Origin: Ornithinimicrobium flavum
GTDB taxonomy: Bacteria > Actinomycetota > Actinomycetes > Actinomycetales > Dermatophilaceae
Assembly: GCF_004526345.1 (NCBI RefSeq)
Contig: NZ_CP038213.1
Span: 2,604,001-2,668,000, forward strand
DNA: 64,000 nt
Direction of reading: 5' to 3'
Positions within the stretch are counted from its first letter, which is position 1. Each line of letters opens with the position of its first letter. Positions 1 to 9,101 of this stretch are shown here, in pieces. The notes beneath the pieces are model-generated. The model had not been told where the DNA came from. It searched no databases and was given only the letters and a program-made list of their open reading frames with translations. Made by a program: the position numbers and the translations under genes.

Positions 1-113
1 TGGAGGCCGTGGTGCCGCTCGCGGGGCCGCAGGAGCTGGTCGCGGCCCGCGCGGAGGCCGCCCGACGGCTCGCCGCGGTCCGCGCCGGCATGGAGGAGCT
101 CACCACCGTATGA
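1..113 (+). CDS. 3' end of an unidentified gene (partial)
   Basis: Only the last 36 codons lie in the window, ending in ...MEELTTV before TGA at 111-113. The visible tail is rich in Ala, Arg and Glu and probably helical; no domain can be recognised. Its stop overlaps the ATG of the next gene (ATGA), so it is probably the upstream member of the same transcription unit. Function unknown. Confidence 0.6.
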   Translation, partial: EAVVPLAGPQELVAARAEAARRLAAVRAGMEELTTV

Positions 114-736
114 GCGACGCCCCCTCCGGCCCGGCCCTCACCGGTGAGGTGATCGCCGACTACCGCACCCTGCCCGCCCGGATCATCGGGTGGTCCATGG
201 TGGCCGGGGCGGTCGTGCTGGCCACGCTCACCGTGATCGACGTCTCGATGGGCCGGGACGAGGGGCTGCTCTTCCCCGTGGCACTGATCTGCGGGATCGC
301 GGCGCTGTCCTGGGCGCTCTTCCTGCGCCCCAGGGTGCGGCTGCGCACGGACGGCGTGGAGCTCGACAACGTCGTGACCGACACCGTGGTGCCCTTCGGT
401 GCCGTCGAGGAGGTGACCCACCGCTGGGCGCTGGAGCTGCACGACGGCGAGGGCCGGCGGCACAGCGCCTGGGCGGTCCCGGTCCGGCGGGAGCGCTCGC
501 GCCGGGGCGCCCTCGACGACTTCGCCGAGACCACGCGTCGCCGGGGATCGGCCGGCACGACCGCCCAGGGGGTCGCCGACGAGGTCCAGCGGGCGCTGCA
601 GCGGTGGCGGCTCGACGGCGGGCAGCTCGGAGAGCAGGACGCCTCCCGGACGCGTGCCGTGCAGACCGTCTCGTGGCCGGCGGTGACGGTGCTGTCGGTG
701 GCGGTGGTCCTCAGCGTCCTGGCGGTCCTGGCGTGA
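110..736 (+). CDS. PH domain-containing membrane protein
   Basis: 208 residues. Two hydrophobic segments near residues 26-47 and 52-72 are followed by a soluble region that reads like a bacterial PH-like domain (strand-rich, VRLRTDGVELDNVVTD...VPFGAVEEV). A third hydrophobic segment lies at the extreme C-terminus (about 186-207). The ATG overlaps the upstream stop (ATGA), and its TGA overlaps the GTG of the kinase gene, indicating coupled translation. Such proteins are common in actinobacteria but their role is mostly unknown. The PH assignment rests on overall pattern and is moderate. Confidence 0.65.
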   Translation: MSDAPSGPALTGEVIADYRTLPARIIGWSMVAGAVVLATLTVIDVSMGRDEGLLFPVALICGIAALSWALFLRPRVRLRTDGVELDNVVTDTVVPFGAVEEVTHRWALELHDGEGRRHSAWAVPVRRERSRRGALDDFAETTRRRGSAGTTAQGVADEVQRALQRWRLDGGQLGEQDASRTRAVQTVSWPAVTVLSVAVVLSVLAVLA

Positions 737-1401
737 GCCCGCGGGTCCTGGTGCTCGCCGGGCCGAGCGGTGCGGGCAAGTCCAGGCTGGCGCGTCGGCT
801 CCATGCCCTGCACGGCTGGCCGGTGGTGCAGCTCGACGACTTCTACCGCGAGCTCGGCGACCCGGGGCTGCCGATGAGCCCGCTGGGCCTGCCCGACTGG
901 GACGACGCCCGCTCGTGGAACCTCCCGGAGGCCCTGGACGCCCTCGAGCAGCTGTGCGCCACGGGCCGCGCCGAGGTGCCGGTCTACGACATCGCCACCT
1001 CCGCGGTCACCGGCCGCGCCGAGCTGGAGCTGGACGGGCACCCCGTCGTCGTGGCGGAGGGCATCTTCGCCGCCGAGAGCATCCCGGGGCTGCGGGAGCG
1101 GGGCCTGCTCGCGGAGGCCTGGTGCATCCGCAACAGCCCGTGGCTCACCTTCGGCCGCCGGCTCGCGCGGGACCTGTCCGAGCGACGCAAGCCGCCGGTG
1201 ACGCTGTGGCGACGGGGGCACATCCTGCGCCGTGCCGAGCCGGGTATCGTGGCCGCGCAGGCCGCGCTCGGGGCCGTCCCGATGACGGTGCGGGAGGCCG
1301 AGGCCCGGGCGCACCGGCTCCTCGTGGGGTCCGGCCCGCAGGCTCCCGGCGCTCAGGCCGGACGCGACGAGCACGGGACGACGAGGGAAGCCGGGGGATG
1401 A
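733..1401 (+). CDS. P-loop kinase, uridine kinase-like
   Basis: 222 residues from GTG 733, which overlaps the preceding TGA. An N-terminal Walker A motif GPSGAGKS is followed by LDDFYREL, typical of the uridine kinase/phosphoribulokinase family in which the Asp-Asp-Phe-Tyr stretch helps bind the acceptor nucleoside. VVVAEGIFA near residue 115 matches the second conserved strand. Family knowledge suggests ATP-dependent phosphorylation of a small molecule, possibly uridine or cytidine. The substrate cannot be fixed from sequence. The longer upstream reading in this frame overlaps the PH gene and was rejected. Confidence 0.75.
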   Translation: MSPRVLVLAGPSGAGKSRLARRLHALHGWPVVQLDDFYRELGDPGLPMSPLGLPDWDDARSWNLPEALDALEQLCATGRAEVPVYDIATSAVTGRAELELDGHPVVVAEGIFAAESIPGLRERGLLAEAWCIRNSPWLTFGRRLARDLSERRKPPVTLWRRGHILRRAEPGIVAAQAALGAVPMTVREAEARAHRLLVGSGPQAPGAQAGRDEHGTTREAGG

Positions 1402-2579
1402 GCGAGACACCGCAGCACGGCAGCTTCCCCCCGCCCGGGTCCGGCGCCCCGCAGCACGGGGGCTTCCCCCCGCCCGGGTCCGGCGCCCCGCGGCACGGGG
1501 GCTTCCCCCCACCCGGGTCCGGCGCCATCCAGCACGGCAGCTTCCCCCCACCCGGTCCCGGGGCCGCGTCAGGACCTCCCCCGGGTTCGCCGCCCGCCCT
1601 CCCCGGACCGCCCGGCTGGCACCGGCTGCCGCCCGAGCAGCTGGCGCGGCTGCACCAGCCCGGGGTCGTGCCGCTGCGTCCGCTCACCCTCGGGGACGTC
1701 TTCTCGGGCGCCCTGCAGACCCTGCGCCGCAACCCCGAGGCCACCATCGGGACCGGTCTGGTGGTCCTGGCCACCCTGCTGGTCCCGTCGCTGGTGATCT
1801 CGCTCCTGCTGACCCGGTGGCTGACCACCGTCGCCCCCACCGACCTGCAGTTGCTCACCACCGGGGTCAGTGCGCTGTCGGCCATGCTCGCCTCCGTCGC
1901 CCTCACCGGCATGATCGTGCACGTGGTCGGGGAGGCCGTCCTGGGCGATCGCGCGCGGCTGGCCGACACCTGGCGGGCGACCCGGGGACGGCTGCCGGCC
2001 CTCCTCGGCAACCTGGTGCTGCTCATCCTGCTCCTGCTGGCCTTCGTGGTCCTCGGGGTGCTGGCCGTCGTCGCCCTGGTCGCCGTCGCGGACGCGGGAG
2101 GGGTGACCTGGCTCGCCGTGGTCCTCGGCATCCTGCTCGTCCTGGGCATGGTCGTCGTGCTGACCTGGGCCGGGTGCCGGTTGTCCCTGGCACCGGCTGC
2201 GGTCGTGCTGGAACGCATGGGACCCCTGCGGTCGCTGGGCCGGGCCTGGTCCCTGACCCGCGGCGGCCAGGGGTGGCGGGTCACCGGCATCACCCTGCTG
2301 GCCGGTCTGGTCGCCAACATCTTCACCGCGATGGTGCAGACCCCGGTGATCTTCGCGGCCATGCTGCTGCTCGACCCGACGGGCCTGGTCGACAGCCCGG
2401 TCTCGCCCGCCCTGCTCGTCCTGGACCACCTCACGCAGCTGGTCGTCAACACCCTGGTCATCCCCTTCACCGCCGGGGTGGCCGCGCTGCTCTACCTCGA
2501 CCAGCGGATGCGCCGCGAGGGCCTGGACGTCGTGCTGGTCCGCGCCGCGCAGGACCGCGCCGCCACGCGGTCCGGCTGA
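1398..2579 (+). CDS. Multi-pass membrane protein with Pro/Gly-rich N-terminal repeats
   Basis: 393 residues. The ATG overlaps the kinase stop. The N-terminus carries four 13-residue repeats of the type HGGFPPPGSGAPQ (residues ~5-56), a disordered, probably cytoplasmic tail. From about residue 95 a hydrophobic domain with roughly six membrane spans follows, with an RPLTLGDVFSGALQTLRRNPEATIG-type entry. That entry is typical of actinobacterial proteins annotated as glycerophosphoryl diester phosphodiesterase membrane domain-like; no catalytic GDPD domain is present. Function unknown. It belongs to the MoxR/DUF58 cluster. Confidence 0.7.
   Translation: MSETPQHGSFPPPGSGAPQHGGFPPPGSGAPRHGGFPPPGSGAIQHGSFPPPGPGAASGPPPGSPPALPGPPGWHRLPPEQLARLHQPGVVPLRPLTLGDVFSGALQTLRRNPEATIGTGLVVLATLLVPSLVISLLLTRWLTTVAPTDLQLLTTGVSALSAMLASVALTGMIVHVVGEAVLGDRARLADTWRATRGRLPALLGNLVLLILLLLAFVVLGVLAVVALVAVADAGGVTWLAVVLGILLVLGMVVVLTWAGCRLSLAPAAVVLERMGPLRSLGRAWSLTRGGQGWRVTGITLLAGLVANIFTAMVQTPVIFAAMLLLDPTGLVDSPVSPALLVLDHLTQLVVNTLVIPFTAGVAALLYLDQRMRREGLDVVLVRAAQDRAATRSG
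1412..1567. repeat. Four tandem 39-bp in-frame repeats
   Basis: Units begin near 1412, 1451, 1490 and 1529. Each encodes one HG(G/S)FPPPG(S/P)GA(P/I/A)-type 13-residue block of the membrane protein. Unit length is a multiple of three, so copy-number change keeps the frame. Confidence 0.9.
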
Positions 2580-2586
2580 GGCCCCC

Positions 2587-3285
2587 ATGGCCCGTCCCGC
2601 CGGACCGCCCGCCAGCGCCACCAGCCTCGGCGCTCCGCTGGACCCCGACCGCGACGAGGCCCGACGGCTGCTGCAGGAGGAGCTGGACTCCGGCACCTAC
2701 CAGCTGCAGGAGTCGCTCGTCAGCCGGGTGTGGCGCTGGTTCACCGACCTCCTGCCGGACCTGGGCGCCCTCGGGCCGATGCCGCCCTGGGTCACCTGGG
2801 CCGTGCTCACCGGCGTCGTCGTGGCCGTCCTGGCGGTGCTGGCCTTCGCCGGCCGTGACCGCTGGCGCGCCGCCCGCCTGAGCGACCCGGCCAGCCCCGG
2901 TGCCGTGCTGGAGGGCCGGCGCCGCCCGGCCGCGGAGCACCGTGCCTCCGCCCGCGCGGCGCTGGCGGCGGGTGACGCCGGGACCGCCCTGCTCGAGGCC
3001 TACCGAGCCGTGGCCAGCGGTGCCGTCGAGCGCGCCCTGCTGGACGACCGCGCGGACAGCACCGCCCACGAGATCGCCCTCGCCCTGGCCCCCGTCTTCC
3101 CGGCCGAGGCCACGGCCCTGGCCGACGCCGCGGACGGTTTCGACGCGGTCCGCTACGGCGGGCGTCGTGCCTCGGAGGGCCGGGCCCGGGCCGTGGTCGA
3201 CCTCGACGAGCGGTTGCAGCGGACCTCGCCCGCCCCCGCGACGGCCGCCCGGCCGCAGGGCCCGGCCTTCCCGGTGCCCCGATGA
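2587..3285 (+). CDS. DUF4129 domain-containing membrane protein
   Basis: 232 residues. An N-terminal cytoplasmic stretch (LDPDRDEARRLLQEELDSGTYQ) is followed by one membrane span near residues 72-92 and a C-terminal DUF4129-type region (AHEIALALAPVFP...ADGFDAVRYGGR). This family is regularly found between membrane proteins and the DUF4350-MoxR-DUF58 set in actinobacteria, as here. Its stop overlaps the start of the DUF4350 gene. Precise role unknown; the context suggests an envelope-associated MoxR complex. Confidence 0.8.
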   Translation: MARPAGPPASATSLGAPLDPDRDEARRLLQEELDSGTYQLQESLVSRVWRWFTDLLPDLGALGPMPPWVTWAVLTGVVVAVLAVLAFAGRDRWRAARLSDPASPGAVLEGRRRPAAEHRASARAALAAGDAGTALLEAYRAVASGAVERALLDDRADSTAHEIALALAPVFPAEATALADAADGFDAVRYGGRRASEGRARAVVDLDERLQRTSPAPATAARPQGPAFPVPR

Positions 3286-4444
3286 GGACGCGCGCGCGCC
3301 GGCTCGCCCCCTGGGTGCTGCTTCTCCTGGCGACGGCGGTCCTCGCCTCCCTCCTGGCCACCCCCCGCTCCGGCGAGCCCTTCGGGCCGACCAACCCCGG
3401 CCCCGACGGCGCGCAGGCGCTGGCGCGCGTGCTCGCGGGGCAGGGCGTCGACGTCGAGCTCGTGACCGGCTCGGCCCCGCTCGCGGAGGGCGAGGTGGTA
3501 GCCGGCCCGGGCACCACGGTCCTGCTCCCGCACACCTCATACCTGGGACCGCGCAGCGGCCCCGACCTGGTCTCCCGGCTCGCCGACGCCGACCGTCTGG
3601 TCGTGCTCGTCCCCGGGGCCGAGCAGGACCCCGGGCCCGTGCTCGGGCTCGACCTCGACGTGTCGTGGGGCAGCTCCACCACGGTCGCCGCGGACTGCGT
3701 CGACCCGGTGGTGCGGCCCGGCGACCTGATCACCCGCTGGGACGTGCTGCTCGCCGCCGGCGGGGAGGACCGTGCGACGGTGAGCGCCTGCTACCCGCCG
3801 GGGCTGGGGCACAACGCCGGCGGAGCCCGGGAGGGGCGCTGCTCACCTTTCCGGCGACCGCCGGGCGACCGGTCATCACGGTGGCCGGGCTGACGACCAG
3901 CTGGACGAACGAGGCCATCACCGAGGAGGCCAACGCGGCCCTCGCGCTGCGGCTGCTCGGCGGCTCCGAGCGCCTCCTCTGGGTGCTGCCCCAGCCCGGC
4001 GACGCCGAGCTGGACGCGGCGACCTCCCTGTGGGAGGTGCTCCCCCGCTTCCTGACCTCCTGGGTCTGGCTCCTCGGCACCGCCGTCGTGGTCCTGGCCT
4101 TGTGGCAGGGCCGACGACTGGGACCGGTCGTGACCGAGCCGCTCCCGGCCGTCGTGTCGGCCGCGGAGACCACCCGCAGCCGTGGGCGGCTCTACCGGCA
4201 GGCCAAGGACCGGGCGCACGCGCTGGCCGCGGCCCGCGCCGGCACCCGGCGTCGGCTCGCCCCCCGGCTCGGGCTACCCCGGTCCGGCGACCCGGACCTG
4301 CTCGTCACCGCCGTGGCCGACGCCACCGGGAGGCCGGCCCCGGAGGTGCGCGCCCTCCTGGTGACGGGGAGGGCCGACGACGACCAGACCCTGGTCGCGA
4401 CCGTCCGCGCCCTGCGGTCCCTGGAGGACGAGCTGCAGGTCTAG
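3282..4444 (+). CDS. DUF4350 domain-containing protein (frameshifted near 3833)
   Basis: Starts at ATG 3282 overlapping the previous stop. The N-terminal frame gives a membrane anchor (PWVLLLLATAVLASLLA), GPTNPGPDGAQALARVLAGQGV, and a DUF4350 fold up to HNAGGAREG. The rest (GALLTFPATAGRPVITVAGLTTSW..., then a second span LTSWVWLLGTAVVVLALW and a cytoplasmic tail ending SLEDELQV) is in another frame. One extra G in the G run at 3833-3836 would join the two parts into a normal ~387-residue protein. A sequencing error is likelier than true loss. Member of the DUF4129-DUF4350-MoxR-DUF58 cluster. Confidence 0.75.
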
Positions 4445-4482
4445 GCGCCCGAGGCGTGCGAGGGACGGTCGTGGACGACGAC

Positions 4483-4488
4483 TAGGGT
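4483..4488 (+). promoter_or_regulatory. Putative -10 hexamer for the MoxR gene
   Basis: TAGGGT lies about 40 bases before the ATG at 4529, giving a short leader with a GAGAGG ribosome site. No convincing -35 box is seen. Confidence 0.4.
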
Positions 4489-4528
4489 GGGCCGCGGGGT
4501 TTCCGAGCACCGGCCGAGAGGATGCAGC

Positions 4529-5491
4529 ATGACCGAGTCCGCCCAGGGGGCCCGCGACGCCCTGCACGCCGTCCGGCAGGAGGTCGCCAAGGCCGTCGTC
4601 GGGCAGGACCAGGCGGTCTCGGGTCTGATCGTCGCCCTCCTCGCCCGCGGTCACGTCCTGCTGGAGGGCGTGCCCGGGGTGGCCAAGACGCTGCTGGTCC
4701 GCTCCCTGGCGGCGGCGTTGTCCGTGGAGACCCGGCGCGTGCAGTTCACCCCCGACCTCATGCCCGGCGACGTCACCGGGTCGATGGTCTACGACAGCGG
4801 CCGCAGCGACTTCACCTTCCGTCCCGGGCCGGTCTTCACCCACCTCCTGCTCGCCGACGAGATCAACCGTACGCCGCCCAAGACCCAGTCCGCGCTCCTG
4901 GAGGCGATGGAGGAGCGGCAGGTCACCGTGGACGGCACCACCCACGCCCTCCCCTCGCCCTTCCTGGTCGCGGCGACCCAGAACCCCGTCGAGTACGAAG
5001 GCACCTACCCCCTCCCCGAGGCCCAGCTCGACCGCTTCCTCCTCAAGGTCACGCTCCCGCCGCCGCCCCGGGAGGACGAGATCCAGGTCCTCACCCGGCA
5101 CGCGGAGGGGTTCGACCCCCGCGACCTTGTAGGCGCCGGGGTGCGGCCGGTGGCGACGCCGCAGGACCTCGCCGCCGGGTCGGCCGCGGTGCGCACCGTC
5201 CAGGTGTCACCGGAGCTCATCGGGTATGTCGTGGACCTGGCCGCCGCCACGCGCGTCACCCCCTCGCTGCAGCTGGGCGTGAGCCCCCGAGGCGCCACGG
5301 CCCTCATGAGCACCGCGCGCGCCTGGGCCTGGCTGCAGGGTCGCGACTATGTCACCCCCGACGACGTGAAGGCCCTGGCCCGGCCGACACTGGAGCACCG
5401 CGTGGCCCTCCGGCCGGAGGCCGAGCTCGAGGGCGTCACCGCAGCGTCTGTGCTCGAGTCGGTCCTGGCCGCCGTGCCCGTGCCCCGCTGA
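4529..5491 (+). CDS. MoxR family AAA+ ATPase
   Basis: 320 residues from ATG 4529, chosen because GAGAGG precedes it; an upstream GTG at 4487 sits on the likely -10 box. Walker A GVPGVAKT (~residue 47), Walker B LLLADEINR, TQNPVEYEGTYPLPEAQLDRF and the C-terminal lid domain are all present. MoxR ATPases act as chaperone-like partners that activate or assemble VWA/DUF58 proteins. The DUF58 gene 12 bases downstream is the expected partner. Confidence 0.92.
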   Translation: MTESAQGARDALHAVRQEVAKAVVGQDQAVSGLIVALLARGHVLLEGVPGVAKTLLVRSLAAALSVETRRVQFTPDLMPGDVTGSMVYDSGRSDFTFRPGPVFTHLLLADEINRTPPKTQSALLEAMEERQVTVDGTTHALPSPFLVAATQNPVEYEGTYPLPEAQLDRFLLKVTLPPPPREDEIQVLTRHAEGFDPRDLVGAGVRPVATPQDLAAGSAAVRTVQVSPELIGYVVDLAAATRVTPSLQLGVSPRGATALMSTARAWAWLQGRDYVTPDDVKALARPTLEHRVALRPEAELEGVTAASVLESVLAAVPVPR

Positions 5492-5503
5492 GGCTGCGCG
5501 ACG

Positions 5504-6805
5504 ATGATCGTGCGCGGCCCGGTCCTGGTCCTGGTGCTCCTGGGGCTGCTCCCCACCGCGCTCCTGCCGGACCGGGCGGGGGTGGTGGCCGCCTGGTGGG
5601 TGGCGGGCGTGGCCGTCCTGGTCGCCGCCGACGTGCTCCTGGCGGCCGCACCCCGGTCGTTGCAGGTCAGCCGCGGTGGGGTGCCCCAGGTGCGGCTCCA
5701 CGAGGAGACCTCCAGCACCCTCACCCTGACCAACCCCGGGTCCCGCAGGGTGCGCGGCGTCGTGCGGGACGCCTGGGTGCCGTCCGCCGGGGCCGACGGG
5801 GTGCGGCATACCGTCGACCTGCCGGCGGGCGAGCGGCGTCGCCTGACCACCACGCTGCGCCCGACCAGGCGCGGCGACCGGCCCGCCACGGGCGTGACCG
5901 TCCGCACCCACGGCCCCCTGGGGCTGGCCGGCCGGCAAGCGACCCTCGAGGTGCCGGGGGCGGTGCGCTCGCTGCCCCCCTTCCGCTCGCGCCGGCACCT
6001 GCCCGGCGCGCTGGCCCGGTTGCGGCAGCTCGACGGCCGCTCGGCCGTGCGCACGCGCGGCCAGGGCACGGAGTTCGACTCGCTGCGCGACTACGTCGAG
6101 GGTGACGACGTGCGGTCGATCGACTGGCGCGCCACGGCCCGGCGGCAGCACGTCGTGGTCCGCACCTGGCAGCCGGAACGGGACCGTCGCGTCGTGCTGG
6201 TCCTGGACACCTCCCGGACCAGCGCGGCCCGCGTCGGTGACGAGCCCAGGCTGGACGCGGCGATGGACGCCGCCCTGCTCCTGGCCGCCCTCGCCTCACG
6301 TGCCGGTGACCGGGTCGACCTGATCGCCGGTGACCGGGTGGTGCGGGCCAGGGTGGGCGGCGGCAGCGACCGGGGCGCCCTCCTGCACCAGCTGGTCAGC
6401 GCCCTGGCCCCGCTGGAGCCGGTGCTCCTGGAGGCGGACTGGCGGCGGCTGGCCGGTGCGATCACGGCGATCACGCGGCGGCGCGCCCTCGTCGTGCTGC
6501 TCACCCCGCTGGACCCGGCGGCGGTCGAGGAGGGTCTGCTGCCGGTCCTGCCGTCGCTGACGGCCCACCACCGGGTGGTGGTGGCCTCGGTCGCCGACCC
6601 CGAGCTGGCCCGGCTGCGCACCGACCTCTCCGGGCTGGAGCAGGTGTACGACGCCACGGCCGCCGAGCGCACGGAGGAGCTGCGGCACCGCACGGCCCTG
6701 GGCCTGTCGCAGCTGGGGGTGACGGTGCTCGACGAGACCCCCGAGGACCTTCCGCTGGCGCTGGTCGACCACTACCTGGCGCTCAAGGCCCAGGGCCTGC
6801 TCTGA
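5504..6805 (+). CDS. DUF58 domain-containing protein
   Basis: 433 residues. Two N-terminal membrane spans (residues ~5-45) are followed by a beta-rich domain and the DUF58 signature RDYVEGDDVRSIDWRATARR (~residues 197-216). A VWA-like region follows (VVLVLDTSRTSAA, a DxS-type metal-site beginning). DUF58 proteins pair with MoxR ATPases, encoded immediately upstream. Probable envelope-linked function; substrate unknown. Confidence 0.88.
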   Translation: MIVRGPVLVLVLLGLLPTALLPDRAGVVAAWWVAGVAVLVAADVLLAAAPRSLQVSRGGVPQVRLHEETSSTLTLTNPGSRRVRGVVRDAWVPSAGADGVRHTVDLPAGERRRLTTTLRPTRRGDRPATGVTVRTHGPLGLAGRQATLEVPGAVRSLPPFRSRRHLPGALARLRQLDGRSAVRTRGQGTEFDSLRDYVEGDDVRSIDWRATARRQHVVVRTWQPERDRRVVLVLDTSRTSAARVGDEPRLDAAMDAALLLAALASRAGDRVDLIAGDRVVRARVGGGSDRGALLHQLVSALAPLEPVLLEADWRRLAGAITAITRRRALVVLLTPLDPAAVEEGLLPVLPSLTAHHRVVVASVADPELARLRTDLSGLEQVYDATAAERTEELRHRTALGLSQLGVTVLDETPEDLPLALVDHYLALKAQGLL

Positions 6806-6902
6806 CCGAGCCCGCTCCGACCGGCCTGCTCTGACCGGGCCGACTACGGCCGGCCCCGATCCCACCGGCCCGGGCCGACCGAGCCGGTTCCGACCGGCCC
6901 GG

Positions 6903-7898
6903 TCAGCCCGCTGTCGGCGCCGAGGCCGACTGCAGGTCCTCACCCACGTCGCCGGTGGCCCCCCGCCGCACCGCGCGCCGACCCAGCGTGAAGACGTAGA
7001 CGAAGAACAGCGCGAGCGCGAGCACGCCGATCCCCACCCGGGCCCAGGTGGGCAGCGGGGACGGGGTGACGAAGCCCTCGATCACCCCGGACACCAGCAG
7101 CACCAGGACCAGACCGAGGGCGACCCCGGCGGCGGTCCGCCCCTCCTGGGCCAGGTTGGCCAGCCGCCCCCGCCGGCCGGGGGCGACCCAGGCCCAGAAG
7201 AGCCGCAGCCCCACGCCGGCGGCGACGAAGATGGCCATCAGCTCCAGCAGACCGTGCGGGGTGATGAGGCCCCAGAAGACCTCCGCCCGACCGTGCCGGT
7301 GCATGAGGGAGCCGATGACGGCGACGTTGGTGATGTTCTGCCACAGGACCCAGACGACGGGGAAGCCCAGCACCCCCATGCCGATGCACCGGGCGGCGAC
7401 CCAGGCGTTGTTGACCCAGACCAGCGTCGAGAAGCTGCTGGCGGCGTTCTCGGAGTAGTAGGACTCGAACTGCACGTTGACCAGCGCCTGCACCTGCTCG
7501 GTCGACAGCAGCGACTGCTCCACCACCGGGTTGCGCACCAGCCACCACCCAAGCACCAGCCCGACCACGACGTTGACGAGGGCCGTGATCCCCCACCACC
7601 GGCGCAGGCGGTAGAGCGCGGCCGGGAAGTCCTCGGCGAGAAAGCGCCCGACGCCCGCCCAGCTCACCGTCGGCACCCGCGCCGCCCGGGCCCGGGCCCG
7701 CGTCACCAGGACCGACAGGTGCGTCACCACCCCGGCGTCGGGGGCACCGGAGCGCACGAGCGACAGGTCGGTGGCCGCGCGCTGGTAGCCGTCGAGGAGC
7801 TCGTCCGCCTCCGCCCCGGACAGCCGGCGCCGACGGGCGAGCGCGTCGAGGCGTGCCCACGCCCCTGAGCGACGTCCCACCAGCGCGTCCAGGTCCAC
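6903..7898 (-). CDS. SpoIIM-like integral membrane protein
   Basis: 331 residues from GTG 7898, selected because TACAGT lies six bases upstream, the leaderless spacing. N-terminal helices (LDALVGRRSGAWARLDALARRRRLSGAEADELLD) are followed by about five spans with the stage II sporulation protein M pattern (WGLITPHGLLELMAIFVAAGVGLRL). In non-sporulating actinobacteria this family sits beside RDD, MoxR and DUF58 genes, as here. It is thought to shape or remodel the membrane, but its role in these organisms is unknown. Confidence 0.85.
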   Translation of the reverse strand: MDLDALVGRRSGAWARLDALARRRRLSGAEADELLDGYQRAATDLSLVRSGAPDAGVVTHLSVLVTRARARAARVPTVSWAGVGRFLAEDFPAALYRLRRWWGITALVNVVVGLVLGWWLVRNPVVEQSLLSTEQVQALVNVQFESYYSENAASSFSTLVWVNNAWVAARCIGMGVLGFPVVWVLWQNITNVAVIGSLMHRHGRAEVFWGLITPHGLLELMAIFVAAGVGLRLFWAWVAPGRRGRLANLAQEGRTAAGVALGLVLVLLVSGVIEGFVTPSPLPTWARVGIGVLALALFFVYVFTLGRRAVRRGATGDVGEDLQSASAPTAG

Positions 7899-7904
7899 GG
7901 CGCC

Positions 7905-7910
7905 ACTGTA
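7905..7910 (-). promoter_or_regulatory. Leaderless -10 hexamer for the SpoIIM-like gene
   Basis: Reads TACAGT on the minus strand, six bases before GTG 7898, so transcription would begin at or near the start codon. Confidence 0.55.
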
Positions 7911-8045
7911 TGCGGTGCGGCCGGCACGGCCCGGGCCCGGCCCGGTCCTGCACGGCCCGGTCGTCGGGGGACGCCGTCCGGGCCAGCCGTGGACGCCCGA
8001 CGGGAGGGTCCGTCTGAGGGTGAGGGCCGAACCCCGGAGGGGTGA

Positions 8046-8240
8046 TGCACGCTCGTGCACCACATACCCCGTCGTCGACCGTGCACGAGGTGCAGGAACG
8101 TGCATCCCAGCCGGCTCCACCGTGCATGAGGTGCAGGAACGTGCATCCCAGCCGGCTCGACCGTGCACGAGGTGCAGGAACGTGCATCCCAGCCGGCTCC
8201 ACCGTGCATGAGGTGCGGAAGCGTGCATCCCGGTCGGCCC
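8046..8240. repeat. Four 41-bp tandem units containing phased TGCA boxes
   Basis: Units start at 8078, 8119, 8160 and 8201 (the last is 40 bp and diverged). Each holds three TGCA boxes spaced 9 and 10 bases apart; two further boxes lie at 8046 and 8056. In all there are 13 TGCA tetramers in about 180 bases. The array fills most of the 384-base gap between the divergent SpoIIM-like and RDD genes. No gene is seen in the gap; short open frames across the array are repeat by-products. Confidence 0.9.
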
Positions 8241-8269
8241 ACCGCGTCGTCGGGCGACTGCGCTCCCGT

Positions 8270-8275
8270 TAGGCT
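8270..8275 (+). promoter_or_regulatory. Leaderless -10 hexamer for the RDD gene
   Basis: TAGGCT, seven bases before ATG 8283. Confidence 0.55.
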
Positions 8276-8282
8276 CTCGATC

Positions 8283-9101
8283 ATGGCGGGCGCACGGGGC
8301 ATCTTCGACGCCGAGCGGTTCGTCACGAGCGAGGCCGTCGAGGTCGAGCTGCCGGCCGCCAGCCTGCCGCTGCGCATGGCCTCCGGACTCATCGACCTCC
8401 TGCTCCTGGCCGTCCTGGCCCTGCTCGCGGTGTGGCTGCTGCCGTTCGAGCTGCTCGCGGACGACCCGGCGCTGGGGCAGGCCGCCGTCATCGCCCTCAT
8501 GGTCCTGGGGATGGCCGGGATCCCGATCGCCCTGGAGACGCTGACCCCGGGCCGCACGGTGGGCAAGATGGTCACCGGCCTGCGGGTGGTGCGGGACGAC
8601 ACGGGGCCGATCGGGCTGCGGCACGCGACGATCCGGGCGCTCGCCGGCACGGTCGAGCTGTGGCTGACCCTCGGCGGGCTGGCGGTGCTGGTCGCGGCCA
8701 CCAACGAGCGCGGTCGACGGCTGGGGGACCTGCTGGCCGGCACCTACGTGGTGCGGGACCGCGTCCGGCTCCGGCTCACGCCCGCCCCGCAGGCGTCCCC
8801 GCGGCTCGAGGGCTGGGCCAGGGGGGCCGACCTCGGGGTGATGCCGGACGCCCTCGTCGTCGCCACCCGGCAGTTCCTCGCCCGGGCGGCCAGCCTGTCG
8901 CCCGACGCGCGGGTGCAGACCGGGACCGACCTCTACACCGCCCTGCTGTCCCGGGTGGCCCCCGCTCCCCCGGCGGGTGCGCACCCGGAGGAGGTCATGG
9001 CGACCGTGCTGGCCGAGCGCCGCCGCCGCGACGAGGAACGGCTGGAGCGCGAGGACGCCCTGCGGGCCCGCGTGCTGGGGGGCTCCGGCCCTCAGGAGTA
9101 G
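8283..9101 (+). CDS. RDD family membrane protein
   Basis: 272 residues from ATG 8283, supported by a leaderless TAGGCT box. The RDD domain is clear: [21 protein letters not shown] (Arg and Asp in helix 1), [19 protein letters not shown], and [20 protein letters not shown]. About four membrane spans precede a soluble C-terminal tail of ~110 residues ending in a charged helix ([20 protein letters not shown]). RDD proteins are proposed transport-like or scaffold membrane proteins. The 3' end overlaps the convergent adenosine deaminase gene by 10 bases. Confidence 0.88.
   Translation: MAGARGIFDAERFVTSEAVEVELPAASLPLRMASGLIDLLLLAVLALLAVWLLPFELLADDPALGQAAVIALMVLGMAGIPIALETLTPGRTVGKMVTGLRVVRDDTGPIGLRHATIRALAGTVELWLTLGGLAVLVAATNERGRRLGDLLAGTYVVRDRVRLRLTPAPQASPRLEGWARGADLGVMPDALVVATRQFLARAASLSPDARVQTGTDLYTALLSRVAPAPPAGAHPEEVMATVLAERRRRDEERLEREDALRARVLGGSGPQE

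Noticed and set aside
8078..8240. CRISPR array
   Set aside because: Units are directly adjacent without variable spacers, and no cas genes are nearby. The same applies to 33261-33356 and 55294-55434.
8042..8272. Short open frames across the TGCA repeats
   Set aside because: Repetitive Cys/His-rich translations in several frames of the same repeat; no ribosome site and no family resemblance.
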